Source: Halorubrum sp. F4
GTDB taxonomy: Archaea > Halobacteriota > Halobacteria > Halobacteriales > Haloferacaceae
Direction of reading: 5' to 3'
Assembly (NCBI RefSeq): GCF_027257195.1
Contig: NZ_JAPDFS010000003.1
Span: forward strand, 457,028-495,579
Length of the DNA: 38,552 bases
The translations under genes were made by a program, and so were the position numbers. Below are positions 1 to 7,242 of the stretch, piece after piece; the stretch's first letter is position 1, and the number at the start of each line of letters is the position of its first letter. The notes under the pieces were generated by a model. It did no database searches. It was not told where the DNA came from and was given only the letters and a program-made list of their open reading frames with translations.

Positions 1-19
1 CTCCACAACCCGCACAGCA

Positions 20-122
20 CCGCACCTCACGCCTCCCCAGCCTCGCCACTCGCGCGTTTCACGCGCTCGTGGCGTCCCTCGCGGGCTCCTCGTGCCCTCT
101 CGGGCACTCGGAGGCGCGCCAC
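20..122 (-). repeat. Dispersed hairpin element, copy 1
   Basis: Read on the minus strand. A first hairpin has inner stem GTGCCC/GGGCAC with loop GAGA, then a symmetric GA/GA internal loop, then outer stem CTCC/GGAG. A second hairpin closes with CGCCAC/GTGGCG and holds an inner GCGCGT/ACGCGC-type arm. The tail GAGGCTGGGGAGG then GTGAGGTGCGG (plus 20-45) matches copies 2 and 3, and copy 4 with one base missing. A TATA-like AT run on the minus strand (plus 170-180) lies about 50 bases upstream, so the element could be transcribed by itself. Function is unknown. Confidence 0.75.
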
Positions 123-215
123 CGCTCAGGCGATCGCTCGTTGCTTCGTCTGTACTGAGCGATTGAGGGTACAAAAATATCAATTGCTAAGGATTCCAAC
201 AAAGCCAGAAATCCC

Positions 216-223
216 TATATTAT
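216..223 (+). promoter_or_regulatory. TATA box for the AT-rich ORF
   Basis: TATATTAT centred about 25 bases before the GTG at 244, the spacing expected for a leaderless haloarchaeal transcript. The whole 150-243 stretch is AT-rich, so the box stands out less than elsewhere in the window. Confidence 0.5.
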
Positions 224-243
224 GTGGATTTCAATACTAATCT

Positions 244-834
244 GTGATACCCCCATCTATTCCTTGGATTGAGGTGATTAGATTTGGACTGCTAATTGCT
301 GCGGCCGGATTCTCATTCTTAATTTGGAGATGGGCTCAAATAGATAGTCGGAGAGACCGTGAAGAGCTAATAAGAAATCGGTACGTTACTTCTGATGTTA
401 TTTTCCGCATCCCTGAAGACGCAACCGTAAATGACACTCATTATGAATTCTCTATTTATATGGTTCGTGTTAAAGAGGAAAGTGGTTGGAGAAATTTCAT
501 TCGGAAAATCCTTCGTGCAGACTTCCATGGCACCACTGTATTCTCAACAAGTGGATTACATGATAAAGGACGAGATTATATGCGAAGCCAAGCTGTAACC
601 CCTTCTCCTCCAGGAACCGCTCCACCAAAACAAAAAGAACCCCAATTACCAGATCGCCTCACGAAAATAACTGAAAGCAAGGAATATGTAGAATTGGGAT
701 TAGAAGACGATGATCTATCAGTATCAGATAACAGTTTTACTCTTAAACTACAGACGGCAGACCCAGCAGAAGTTGATGAGCAAATTGAGACTATATTTGG
801 ATTAATTAACGACATCTATAATAACTCGGATTAG
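244..834 (+). CDS. Orphan protein with one N-terminal membrane segment, foreign base composition
   Basis: 196 residues from GTG 244. I do not recognise the family. Residues about 11-30 form one hydrophobic segment (FGLLIAAAGFSFLIW) followed by basic residues, suggesting an N-terminal anchor with the rest in the cytoplasm. Residues about 121-135 are proline/lysine-rich, a probable linker, followed by a polar C-terminal part with no motif I can name. Base composition is unlike the rest: positions 361-480 hold 44 G+C of 120, against about 41 of 60 in a row of the next gene, and codons are AT-ending. It is also far less acidic than normal for a haloarchaeal protein. It lies between hairpin repeat copy 1 and a GH13 gene. 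This suggests recent transfer, perhaps from a virus or plasmid. No neighbour points to a role. Confidence 0.7.
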   Translation: MIPPSIPWIEVIRFGLLIAAAGFSFLIWRWAQIDSRRDREELIRNRYVTSDVIFRIPEDATVNDTHYEFSIYMVRVKEESGWRNFIRKILRADFHGTTVFSTSGLHDKGRDYMRSQAVTPSPPGTAPPKQKEPQLPDRLTKITESKEYVELGLEDDDLSVSDNSFTLKLQTADPAEVDEQIETIFGLINDIYNNSD

Positions 835-966
835 TGCACTCATATAGCAGAGTCAAATCAGAGTGCACCCGGTGTGAGACTTGCGCCCTATACTGACCGC
901 CCCCGGATGACTTCCGAGGCGTACGGACGGTCGTCTGACGCTCGATCCCTCGAACGGGTCCCCGGC

Positions 967-2613
967 TTACCGCTTCTCGCCGCGCAGCCAGACGTACTCG
1001 TGTGCGTCCAGCGTGACCGTGACGCCGCCGTCCACGACGCGATAGCTCCCGCCTCCGACGACGCGTTCGGCTGCCGCGGGTTCAACGTCGAACCCGAAGA
1101 CGGCGTCGCGGGGCTCCGCGGCGAAGTTGTGGACACACAACAGGACCTCCCCCTCGTGGTCGAAGCGGTGCGCCCACACCTCCTTGGGTTCGGCGTCGAC
1201 GATCCGGAAGTCGCCGCGAGCTATCTCCGGGCAGCGGTCGCGGGCGCGTGAGAGCTCGCGGACCCGCGAGAGGAGCGAGTCGGGATCGTCGCGCTGGGCC
1301 GCGACGTTCACCCGGTCGTACGCGTACGGCCCCTCGTCGACGACCGGGTTGTAACAGTCCGCCGGATCGGCCGTCGAGAAGCCGCCGTTCTCCGAGTCGT
1401 CCCACTGCATCGGCGTGCGGACCGCCTCCCGCTCCGGCAACGAGAGGTCCGCGCCCATGCCGATCTCGTCGCCCGACTGGAGCGCGACGGAGCCGGGAAG
1501 CGAGAAGAGCAGGCTGTGAGCCAACGCGATCCGGTCGGGGTCGCCGTCGTACAGGTCCGCGAGCCGGAGCCGGTGGCCCCGTTCGAAGATCCACGAGTCG
1601 CCCGCGTCGTCGCCGAAGTACTCGCGGGCGTGTTCGAACGCCTCCTCGGGCAGCTTCAGCAGGTTCCACTCGTCGTGGTTCCGCAGGAAGTTCACCCAGC
1701 CGCCGACCCCGCCTATCTCGGGGAGGATCTCGTGGGCTCGGTAGAGCGGCCACGCGTCCCGCACCCCGACCGCGTACGTGAGGTGGGCGTTCATCACGAA
1801 GTTGAACTGGAGGTGGAACGCCTCGCCGTCGCCGAAGTAGTAGTCGAGGTTCGCGGGCTCGTCGTCGGCCTCGGCCAGCAGGACGGCGTCGGACTGCTCG
1901 GCCTCGACGACCTCGCGCATCCGCTTGAAGAGGTCGATGGGCTCGTCGAGCTCGGTGTCCTCGAGCGTCGTCGCGTTATGCCCCTTGGGCATCAACATGG
2001 GGTGGGCGGCGTCGATCCGGAAGCCGTCCGCGCCCTGGTCGAGCCAGAAGCGGAGCACGTCGTACAGCTCCTCGCGGACGGCCGGGTTCGCCACGTTGAG
2101 GTCCGGTTGGTGGCCGTAGAACTGGTGGAAGTAGTGTTTCCCGGCGACGTCGTCGTACGACCAGACGCCGTCCTCGTACTCGGGGAAGATGTTGCCGCGG
2201 TGGTGGGCGTCCTCGAGGTGGCTCGTCCAGCAGTAGTAGTCGTGGTACTCCGACTCGGGGTCCTCGCGGGCACGCCGGAACCACTCGTGTTCGTCCGAGG
2301 TGTGGTTGAAGACGAGGTCGGTGAGCACGCGGATCCCGCGTTCGTGTGCGCGCTCGGCGAACTCTCGAAAGTCCCCGAGCGTCCCCAGCCGCTCGTCGAC
2401 CGCGTAGTAGTCGGCGACGTCGTAGCCGTTGTCCCGCAGCGGGCTCGGGTAGAACGGGCGGATCCAGACGGCGTCGACGCCCAGGTCGTCGAGGTACGCC
2501 AGCCGGTCGATCGCCCCCTGGAAGTCGCCCCACCCGTCGCCGTCCGAGTCGTCGAACGTCTTCACGTCGAACGAGTAGATCGTCGCGTCCTCGTACCACT
2601 CGGGCTCGATCAT
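967..2613 (-). CDS. GH13 family glycosidase, trehalose-synthase-like
   Basis: 548 residues, about the length of a TreS or oligo-1,6-glucosidase catalytic unit. The (beta/alpha)8 motifs are present: DLVFNH at 99-104, DGFRIDAAH with nucleophile Asp201, LLAEAD with acid/base Glu248, and NHDEW with transition-state stabiliser Asp314. The opening EPEWYEDATIY and the run FYPSPLRDNGYDVADY are typical of trehalose synthases, which interconvert maltose and trehalose, but isomerase and alpha-glucosidase activity cannot be told apart by eye. No signal peptide, so cytoplasmic. No maltokinase is fused or adjacent. Residues from about 460 form the C-terminal beta domain. Likely roles are compatible-solute or maltodextrin metabolism. 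It is transcribed alone; the next upstream gene is divergent. Confidence 0.88.
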   Translation of the reverse strand: MIEPEWYEDATIYSFDVKTFDDSDGDGWGDFQGAIDRLAYLDDLGVDAVWIRPFYPSPLRDNGYDVADYYAVDERLGTLGDFREFAERAHERGIRVLTDLVFNHTSDEHEWFRRAREDPESEYHDYYCWTSHLEDAHHRGNIFPEYEDGVWSYDDVAGKHYFHQFYGHQPDLNVANPAVREELYDVLRFWLDQGADGFRIDAAHPMLMPKGHNATTLEDTELDEPIDLFKRMREVVEAEQSDAVLLAEADDEPANLDYYFGDGEAFHLQFNFVMNAHLTYAVGVRDAWPLYRAHEILPEIGGVGGWVNFLRNHDEWNLLKLPEEAFEHAREYFGDDAGDSWIFERGHRLRLADLYDGDPDRIALAHSLLFSLPGSVALQSGDEIGMGADLSLPEREAVRTPMQWDDSENGGFSTADPADCYNPVVDEGPYAYDRVNVAAQRDDPDSLLSRVRELSRARDRCPEIARGDFRIVDAEPKEVWAHRFDHEGEVLLCVHNFAAEPRDAVFGFDVEPAAAERVVGGGSYRVVDGGVTVTLDAHEYVWLRGEKR

Positions 2614-2691
2614 GCCGGTCGTTATGGGGGCAGGGGGTGTGATTCCTTTCGATCGCCGCGGTCGCTCGCCGCTCCCTCTCGTCTGACGGGG

Positions 2692-2699
2692 TTTTTAAT
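2692..2699 (+). promoter_or_regulatory. TATA box for the gene at 2722
   Basis: TTTTTAAT lies about 26 bases before GTG 2722. This places transcription start at or next to the start codon and supports 2722 over the long open frame that runs on upstream through the opposite-strand GH13 gene. Confidence 0.6.
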
Positions 2700-2721
2700 C
2701 GATGAGCCCCCAGTATCGGTC

Positions 2722-3033
2722 GTGAGCGTCGTCGTCGCGGTCAAACCGTCCGCGCGCAAGCGCAACGCGAAGGTGGGGCGGCTCGTCTTCGAGGACGGCT
2801 CCCGCCACGCGTTCGAGAGCCGCGCCGCCGCCGAGCGGTGGGCCGACGACCTCTCGACGGGCGACGGCCACGTCTGGGTGGCCGCCGCTCACCCCCGAGA
2901 CGGCGACGTCGCCGACCTCTATCTGGTCTCGCGGGCGACGAACGCCAAGCTCGAGGCGGCCTACGACAAGCGCCGCCGCCGGCTCCGCGGCGACGCCGAC
3001 CGCGAACAGGCGTCGCTCGGGAATCCGCTCTGA
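2722..3033 (+). CDS. Small conserved basic protein, function unknown
   Basis: 103 residues from GTG 2722. The start is chosen because a TATA box sits 26 bases upstream and the frame further upstream is antisense to the GH13 gene. The N-terminal half has a compact alpha/beta look (KVGRLVFEDGSRHAF, then an alanine-rich helix, then HVWVAAAHP). The C-terminus is strongly basic (KLEAAYDKRRRRLRG), unusual in an acidic haloarchaeal proteome and suggestive of nucleic-acid or ribosome contact. I recognise it only as a conserved-hypothetical type of haloarchaeal protein. A long perfect hairpin follows at 3075-3108. Confidence 0.75.
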   Translation: MSVVVAVKPSARKRNAKVGRLVFEDGSRHAFESRAAAERWADDLSTGDGHVWVAAAHPRDGDVADLYLVSRATNAKLEAAYDKRRRRLRGDADREQASLGNPL

Positions 3034-3062
3034 TCGGGAACCCGTCCTGCGATCGTGGACGA

Positions 3063-3108
3063 AAACGACCGTGACACGTCGACGGCGAGACGCGTCGCCG
3101 TCGACGTG
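3063..3108 (-). terminator. Hairpin terminator between convergent genes
   Basis: A 14-bp perfect inverted repeat (3075-3088 pairs with 3095-3108, loop GACGCG). Read on the minus strand it follows tRNA-Ser and is followed by TTTT (plus 3063-3066). It also lies 41 bases after the stop of the plus-strand gene at 2722, so it could serve both directions. Hairpins are not required for archaeal termination, so the exact role is inferred. Confidence 0.55.
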
Positions 3109-3123
3109 AGGGTCGAGAGAAAG

Positions 3124-3208
3124 CGCCGAGGCGGAGATTTGAACTCCGGTGTCCGAATGGACAGTAGATTTCGAATCTACCGCCTTGGCCAGGCTAGGCT
3201 ACCTCGGC
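3124..3208 (-). tRNA. tRNA-Ser(CGA)
   Basis: 85-nt cloverleaf on the minus strand. Acceptor GCCGAGG pairs with CCTCGGC and the discriminator is G. The anticodon stem GTAGA/TCTAC holds loop TTCGAAA with anticodon CGA. There is a long class II variable arm (TGTCC-ATTC-GGACA) and a T arm CGGAG/CTCCG around TTCAAAT. The long variable arm confirms serine. No intron and no encoded CCA. Confidence 0.95.
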
Positions 3209-3235
3209 TCGTCTCCGGGTTCGACGGTTGCGATG

Positions 3236-3754
3236 TTATGGGTTTCGATCGTGGTTCGCTCGGTCGGACGTCGATGATCCACAAACGATCGAACGGAGCC
3301 CCTCGAGTATCTCCGGTCGCTCCGTCGCTATCTCTCGAACCTCCTTGTGGGCTTTGCTGTGGCAGTCGAGACAGAGCGTGACGAGGTTCTTCGGATGGTT
3401 CGGTCCGCCGGCCGCGAACGGGATCAGATGGTGGATCTCGAAGTTCGGTCCGTCGGTTCCCCGTTCGGAGACATCGATGCCGCATCGCTGGCACGTGTGT
3501 TCGTCGCGCTCGATCACCCGCTGACGAACCGATCTCGTGAGTGATCGTGATTCGGAGATGCTCTCGGCATGAACGACCTTGTGGTGTGCGCGCATTCCGG
3601 GGACGCTCGCGAACGTTTCTCCACAGAGCGGACATCTGGCCGGGTCGTCCCTTTCGACGAGGCTCTCTCCATGGGCCAGCGTATGGTGTGCCTTCACGTC
3701 CACCTCACGCGAGAAATCGTCCCGTCCACAGGTCGGACACTCGTACTCCGTCAT
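3236..3754 (-). CDS. HNH endonuclease with two N-terminal C2H2-type zinc fingers
   Basis: 172 residues from ATG 3754; longer starts would run into the divergent MoxR gene. Two finger-like units lead the protein: Cys6, Cys9, His23, His28 and Cys41, Cys44, His57, His62. The HNH nuclease follows: Cys88/Cys91, EIHHLIPF with His108-His109, NLVTLC with Asn123, then Cys128, Cys131 and His136. This is the zinc-stabilised beta-beta-alpha-metal fold that cuts DNA. Such small HNH proteins are common in haloarchaea, and the cellular role (defence, mobile element or repair) is not shown by the sequence. It lies 27 bases from tRNA-Ser, a usual integration spot, but I see no integrase. It could be a stand-alone host nuclease. 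Confidence 0.85.
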   Translation of the reverse strand: MTEYECPTCGRDDFSREVDVKAHHTLAHGESLVERDDPARCPLCGETFASVPGMRAHHKVVHAESISESRSLTRSVRQRVIERDEHTCQRCGIDVSERGTDGPNFEIHHLIPFAAGGPNHPKNLVTLCLDCHSKAHKEVREIATERPEILEGLRSIVCGSSTSDRANHDRNP

Positions 3755-3928
3755 GGGTCGGTACTGACACACGTCCCTCGAGACCAAGGAAGTACTGGTG
3801 GTCGGACGCGCGGATCCGACGGAGACGCGCTCTTCGGTGACCGGCCGTTTCGTCCCGGCTCGTGTCCGAGAGATGGGATCGCTTCGACCTCGGACAACCC
3901 TTTTGTCGTCTCCCCCGCTGGCGGTGGT

Positions 3929-4891
3929 ATGGACGTCCCCGACGCGGCCGACGCCTGTGCCCGCGTGATCGACGAGATCGGGTCCGCGGTCGTCGCCGAC
4001 CGAGAGTTCCTCGAACGGGTCACGCTCGGGATCATCGCCCGCGGCCACGTGCTCCTGGAGGATGTGCCCGGAACCGGAAAGACCCTCTCGGCACGGTCGT
4101 TCGCGACCGCGCTCGGCTTGGAGTTCTCGCGGATCCAGTTCACGCCGGACCTCCTCCCCTCCGACGTGACCGGCACGAACGTCTTCGACGAGCGGGACGG
4201 CACCTTCACCTTCTCGCCGGGGCCGATCTTCGCGAACGTCGTGCTCGCCGACGAGATCAACCGCGCCCCGCCGAAGACGCAGGCGGCCCTACTGGAGGCG
4301 ATGGAGGAGGGTCAGGTCACCGTCGACGGCGAGACCCACGACCTCCCGACGCCCTTCTACGTCATCGCGACGCAGAACCCCGTCGAGAGCGAGGGCGCGT
4401 TCCCGCTTCCGGAGGCGCAGCTCGACCGGTTCATGATCAAGACGTCGCTCGGCTACCCCGACGAGGTCGGCGAGGTGGAGATCCTCCGCCGGCGGGCCGG
4501 CCGCACCGACCGGAGCCCGACGGTCGAGCGCGTGCTCGATCCCGCGGACGTGACCGACCTCCGGACGGTCCCCGAGACGGTCCGCGTCGACGACGACCTC
4601 CTCGCGTACATGGCGTCCGTCGTCCACCGGACCCGCGAGGACCGTCGCGTCGAGGTGGGCGTCTCCCCTCGCGGGACCCAGCGACTCTTCGAGGCCGCCC
4701 GCGCGAACGCGACCGTCGCCGGCCGGGACTTTCTCACTCCCGACGACGTGAAACGCGTCGCGGAGCCGACGCTCGCGCATCGGCTCGTGTTGACGCCGGA
4801 CGCGACCGTCAACGACGTGTCGAAGGCCGACGTGATCGCCGACGCGCTCGACCGCGTCGCGGTCCCGACGGTGGAGTCGCCGGAGGCGTGA
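3929..4891 (+). CDS. MoxR-family AAA+ ATPase
   Basis: 320 residues from ATG 3929, with a weak TATA box (about 3898-3905) at leaderless distance. Walker A VPGTGKT at 46-52, Walker B LADEIN with Asp108-Glu109, sensor 1 at Asn150 (ATQNP), arginine finger near Arg167 (AQLDRF), then the lid domain with SPRGTQRL. MoxR ATPases act as chaperones or activators for partner proteins with VWA or DUF58 domains. The partner DUF58 cluster lies 2.3 kb away on the other strand (6661-10308), separated by pyrE and a sugar kinase, so the usual moxR-DUF58 unit is split here. The gene converges with pyrE, with 33 bases between stops. Confidence 0.93.
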   Translation: MDVPDAADACARVIDEIGSAVVADREFLERVTLGIIARGHVLLEDVPGTGKTLSARSFATALGLEFSRIQFTPDLLPSDVTGTNVFDERDGTFTFSPGPIFANVVLADEINRAPPKTQAALLEAMEEGQVTVDGETHDLPTPFYVIATQNPVESEGAFPLPEAQLDRFMIKTSLGYPDEVGEVEILRRRAGRTDRSPTVERVLDPADVTDLRTVPETVRVDDDLLAYMASVVHRTREDRRVEVGVSPRGTQRLFEAARANATVAGRDFLTPDDVKRVAEPTLAHRLVLTPDATVNDVSKADVIADALDRVAVPTVESPEA

Positions 4892-4924
4892 GGCCGGTCC
4901 GGCAGGGTCGAACCCCGCCCGAAC

Positions 4925-5473
4925 TCACTCGGCGTCGCGGTCCGCGAGCAGCTCTGACGCCGTCAACAGCGACTCCAGTTCCACGTCGTGGTCGGCCAGC
5001 AGCTCCGCCGCGCCCTCCTCGCGGTCGACGACGACGAGGACGCGGTTCACGGTCGCACCCGCCTCGCGGAGCGCCTCGACCGCGTCGACGGCGGACTGCC
5101 CCGTCGTCGCGATGTCCTCCAGGACGACGACCTCCTCGCCCGCGTCGAGTCGCCCCTCGATCCGGTTGCCGGTGCCGTACTCCTTGGCCTGCTTGCGCGC
5201 GATGACGTAGGGTCGTCCGAGCTTCTCGGCAGTCACCGCCACGAGCGGGACCGCGCCGAGCGCGACGCCCGCCAGCTTCGCGTCCGTGTCGGCGAGCCGG
5301 TCGGCGAACGCGTCCGCGATCCGCCCCAGACAGTCGGGGTCGGTCTCGAAGAGGTACTTGTCGACGTAGTAGTCGCTCGTGCCGCCGTGTGAGAGCTCGA
5401 ACTCGCCGAACTTCACGGCGTCGGCCGCTCGCAATGCCGCGATCAGCTCGTCCCGTCGATCGTCGTCGGTCAT
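4925..5473 (-). CDS. pyrE: Orotate phosphoribosyltransferase
   Basis: 182 residues. It catalyses orotate plus PRPP to orotidine 5'-phosphate, the fifth step of pyrimidine synthesis, in the cytoplasm. The PRPP loop [13 protein letters not shown] is at 115-127, and the flexible catalytic loop with KQAKEYG is at 94-100. The opening ([19 protein letters not shown]) is that of the haloarchaeal PyrE2 type, the functional OPRT in Haloferax, rather than the divergent PyrE1 type. A TATA box at 5496-5505 puts transcription start at the ATG. It is a single-gene unit between convergent moxR and the sugar kinase behind it. Confidence 0.95.
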   Translation of the reverse strand: MTDDDRRDELIAALRAADAVKFGEFELSHGGTSDYYVDKYLFETDPDCLGRIADAFADRLADTDAKLAGVALGAVPLVAVTAEKLGRPYVIARKQAKEYGTGNRIEGRLDAGEEVVVLEDIATTGQSAVDAVEALREAGATVNRVLVVVDREEGAAELLADHDVELESLLTASELLADRDAE

Positions 5474-5495
5474 TGTGCGATCCGGATCGCGGAGC

Positions 5496-5505
5496 GATTA
5501 TAAAG
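5496..5505 (-). promoter_or_regulatory. TATA box for pyrE
   Basis: Minus-strand CTTTATAATC centred about 27 bases before ATG 5473, giving a leaderless mRNA. Confidence 0.7.
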
Positions 5506-5590
5506 CGGTCGGAACGGTCGGCGGCGGTGCCGGTCGTTCTTTCTGGTCTTCTTTCCGGTCGTTTCTCCCGATCGCTCCTGCCTGCCACTC

Positions 5591-6547
5591 TTATCGGTCG
5601 ATCCCGGCGTCGCCCTCGATGACGCGGTCGACCTCCTCGGGCGTCACGACCGCGATGTCGCCGCCGACGGTGCGTTTGAGCGCCGCGGTCGCGGCCGCGC
5701 GTTCGAGGGCCGCGGGCACGTCGCCGCCGTCGATCCGCTCGGCGAGGAAGCCGGCGACGAACGCGTCGCCGGTGCCGATCGCGTCGAACGTCTCCGCCTC
5801 GAAGACGCCCTGCTCGTGGACCGACCCGTCCCGGAGCGCGAGCGCGCCGCCGGTTCCGCGGGTGACGACCACGCACTCGAGATCGTGCTCGGAGGCGAGG
5901 CCGTGGGCGATCTCGACCGCGTCGCCCTCGCGCTCGAGCACCTCGTGGGCGTCCCGCTGTGGAACGAACAGCACGTCGACGTCCGTGAACAGCGCCTCGT
6001 AGGCCTTCCGGGCGGTTTTGGGGTCCCACAGCTTCGAGCGGTAGTTCAGGTCGAACGTCCGGGTGACGCCGGCCTCGCCCGCCGTCCGCAACAGCGATCG
6101 CGTCGTCTCCCGGGCCGTCTCCGAGAGGGCCGGCGTGATCCCCGTCGTGTGGAAGTAGTCGGCCGACTCCAGCGCGGCCGTCGGCAGCTCCGCGGGCTCG
6201 ACCGTCGTGATCGCGGCGTCCGCGCGGTCGTAGATCACGTCCGTTCCCCGCGGCTCGCCGCCGTGTTCGAGGTAGTAGGTCCCGACGCGGCTGGCGTCGG
6301 CGGCGGCCCACGCCACGCCGGTGCGGACGCCGTGGCTCCGGAGCTCGCTCACGATCCGGCGGCTGAGCGGCGACTCCGGGAGCTTCGAGAACCAGACCGC
6401 GTCGGCACCGAGCCGCGCCGCGCCGACCGCGACGTTGCTCTCCGCGCCGCCGGCCTGGACGTCGAGCTCGCGGGTCCGCTCCAGTCGCTCCCCCCGGGGC
6501 GGGGAGAGCCTGAGCATCGTCTCGCCGAACGTCACGAGGTCCGTCAC
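5591..6547 (-). CDS. kdgK: PfkB-family sugar kinase, probable 2-keto-3-deoxygluconate kinase
   Basis: 318 residues from GTG 6547. PfkB features: opening [12 protein letters not shown], the glycine-rich substrate region [17 protein letters not shown], and the ATP/anion-hole motif DAIGTGDAF near the C-terminus with the catalytic Asp. The closest fit I recognise is haloarchaeal KDG kinase, which phosphorylates 2-keto-3-deoxygluconate in the semi-phosphorylative Entner-Doudoroff pathway. Fructokinase or another PfkB kinase cannot be excluded. The start is odd: the only good TATA box (6607-6615) predicts transcription from about 6585, where an ATG opens a 13-codon ORF whose TGA overlaps the kinase GTG. 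No other sugar genes adjoin. Confidence 0.85.
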   Translation of the reverse strand: MTDLVTFGETMLRLSPPRGERLERTRELDVQAGGAESNVAVGAARLGADAVWFSKLPESPLSRRIVSELRSHGVRTGVAWAAADASRVGTYYLEHGGEPRGTDVIYDRADAAITTVEPAELPTAALESADYFHTTGITPALSETARETTRSLLRTAGEAGVTRTFDLNYRSKLWDPKTARKAYEALFTDVDVLFVPQRDAHEVLEREGDAVEIAHGLASEHDLECVVVTRGTGGALALRDGSVHEQGVFEAETFDAIGTGDAFVAGFLAERIDGGDVPAALERAAATAALKRTVGGDIAVVTPEEVDRVIEGDAGIDR

Positions 6548-6585
6548 GCCGACCACCCCGTCGGCGCGGTCGCGTCGGTGTCCAT
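6544..6585 (-). CDS. Possible 13-residue leader ORF coupled to the sugar kinase
   Basis: Reads [13 protein letters not shown], then TGA. Its ATG lies where transcription should start from the TATA box at 6607-6615, and its stop shares two bases with the kinase start (GTGA). The arrangement suggests translational coupling: leaderless initiation on the short ORF and reinitiation at the kinase GTG. It may also be chance. No protein similarity can be claimed. Confidence 0.3.
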   Translation of the reverse strand: MDTDATAPTGWSA

Positions 6586-6606
6586 GCCCGCTCGTCGGCC
6601 GCCCGG

Positions 6607-6615
6607 TACAAAAGC
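6607..6615 (-). promoter_or_regulatory. TATA box for the sugar kinase transcript
   Basis: Minus-strand GCTTTTGTA about 26 bases before ATG 6585. The distance to the kinase GTG at 6547 is about 64 bases, too far for a leaderless kinase mRNA. Confidence 0.5.
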
Positions 6616-6660
6616 GACGCCGATCCGAGGTCGTCGCGGTCGGCCGTCGCTCCGTCCCGC

Positions 6661-7242
6661 TCACCGGAACGCCGACGCCAGGACGACCCCGCCGAAGCAC
6701 AACAGCGCGAGCGCGGCGATCGGCTGTCCGCCGGCCGCGACGACGTACGTCCCGTAGACGACCACGGCGGAGAGCGTTCCCACGAGCAGGGACGTGCCGG
6801 CGTGGACCGCCACGTTTCGGCGGGTTCGGGCCTCCCTTCCCACCTGGCGACCGATCGAGAGACCGTGGTCGGCGACGTCCCACGCGACCGCGAGCGCCAC
6901 GCCGGCGGCGAGGAGCGGCTCCGCGCCGCCGCCGAACTCCGCCGCGAGCGCGATCCCGCCGATCCCCGCGGCGGCCCCCCACGACAGGACGCGCGCGGAC
7001 CCGAGAAGCGAGCCGACCGCGAGACAGACGATCGACGCCCCGACGACCGCGCCGCCGGTCGGCGCGGCGACGAGCGCGGCGGCCGTCGCGACCGTCGCGG
7101 CGACGAGGCTCGTCACGACCGCGAGGAGCGGCGGACGCGTGTCGCGCTCGTGGCCCTCCTCCGCCCCGGAACCGCGGCTCTCGCTCGTCTCCGGTCCACG
7201 CTCCCCGCCCGGTTCGATCCCGCGGCTCCCGTTCGCGCTCAT
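6661..7242 (-). CDS. Multi-pass membrane protein of the DUF58 cluster (DUF7519-like)
   Basis: 193 residues from ATG 7242, which overlaps the DUF58 stop by four bases (ATGA); a GTG nine bases earlier is possible. Residues about 1-30 are polar and glycine/glutamate-rich. The rest is alanine/valine-rich with about five to six hydrophobic stretches, the last ending in a short ASAFR tail. By position and character it matches the small membrane protein that ends haloarchaeal DUF4129-DUF7269-DUF58 clusters, named DUF7519 from memory. No catalytic motif is visible. It is probably a membrane component of the same MoxR/DUF58-linked complex. Confidence 0.8.
   Translation of the reverse strand: MSANGSRGIEPGGERGPETSESRGSGAEEGHERDTRPPLLAVVTSLVAATVATAAALVAAPTGGAVVGASIVCLAVGSLLGSARVLSWGAAAGIGGIALAAEFGGGAEPLLAAGVALAVAWDVADHGLSIGRQVGREARTRRNVAVHAGTSLLVGTLSAVVVYGTYVVAAGGQPIAALALLCFGGVVLASAFR

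Noticed and set aside
833..868. AGTGCAC repeated at 833-839 and 862-868 after the AT-rich ORF
   Set aside because: Seven bases, and GTGCAC is a self-complementary hexamer; too short to call an att site or terminator.
874..1251. Plus-strand ORF over the 3' end of the GH13 gene
   Set aside because: It is antisense to a well-supported enzyme and is made only by the high G+C content; no RBS, TATA box or domain.
1516..2721. Long upstream extension of the small gene at 2722
   Set aside because: The extension is the mirror of the GH13 coding strand; the TATA box at 2692-2699 fixes the start at 2722.
3755..4048. N-terminal extension of the HNH nuclease
   Set aside because: It would overlap the divergent MoxR gene and its promoter; the sequence ahead of MTEYECPTCG has no domain character.
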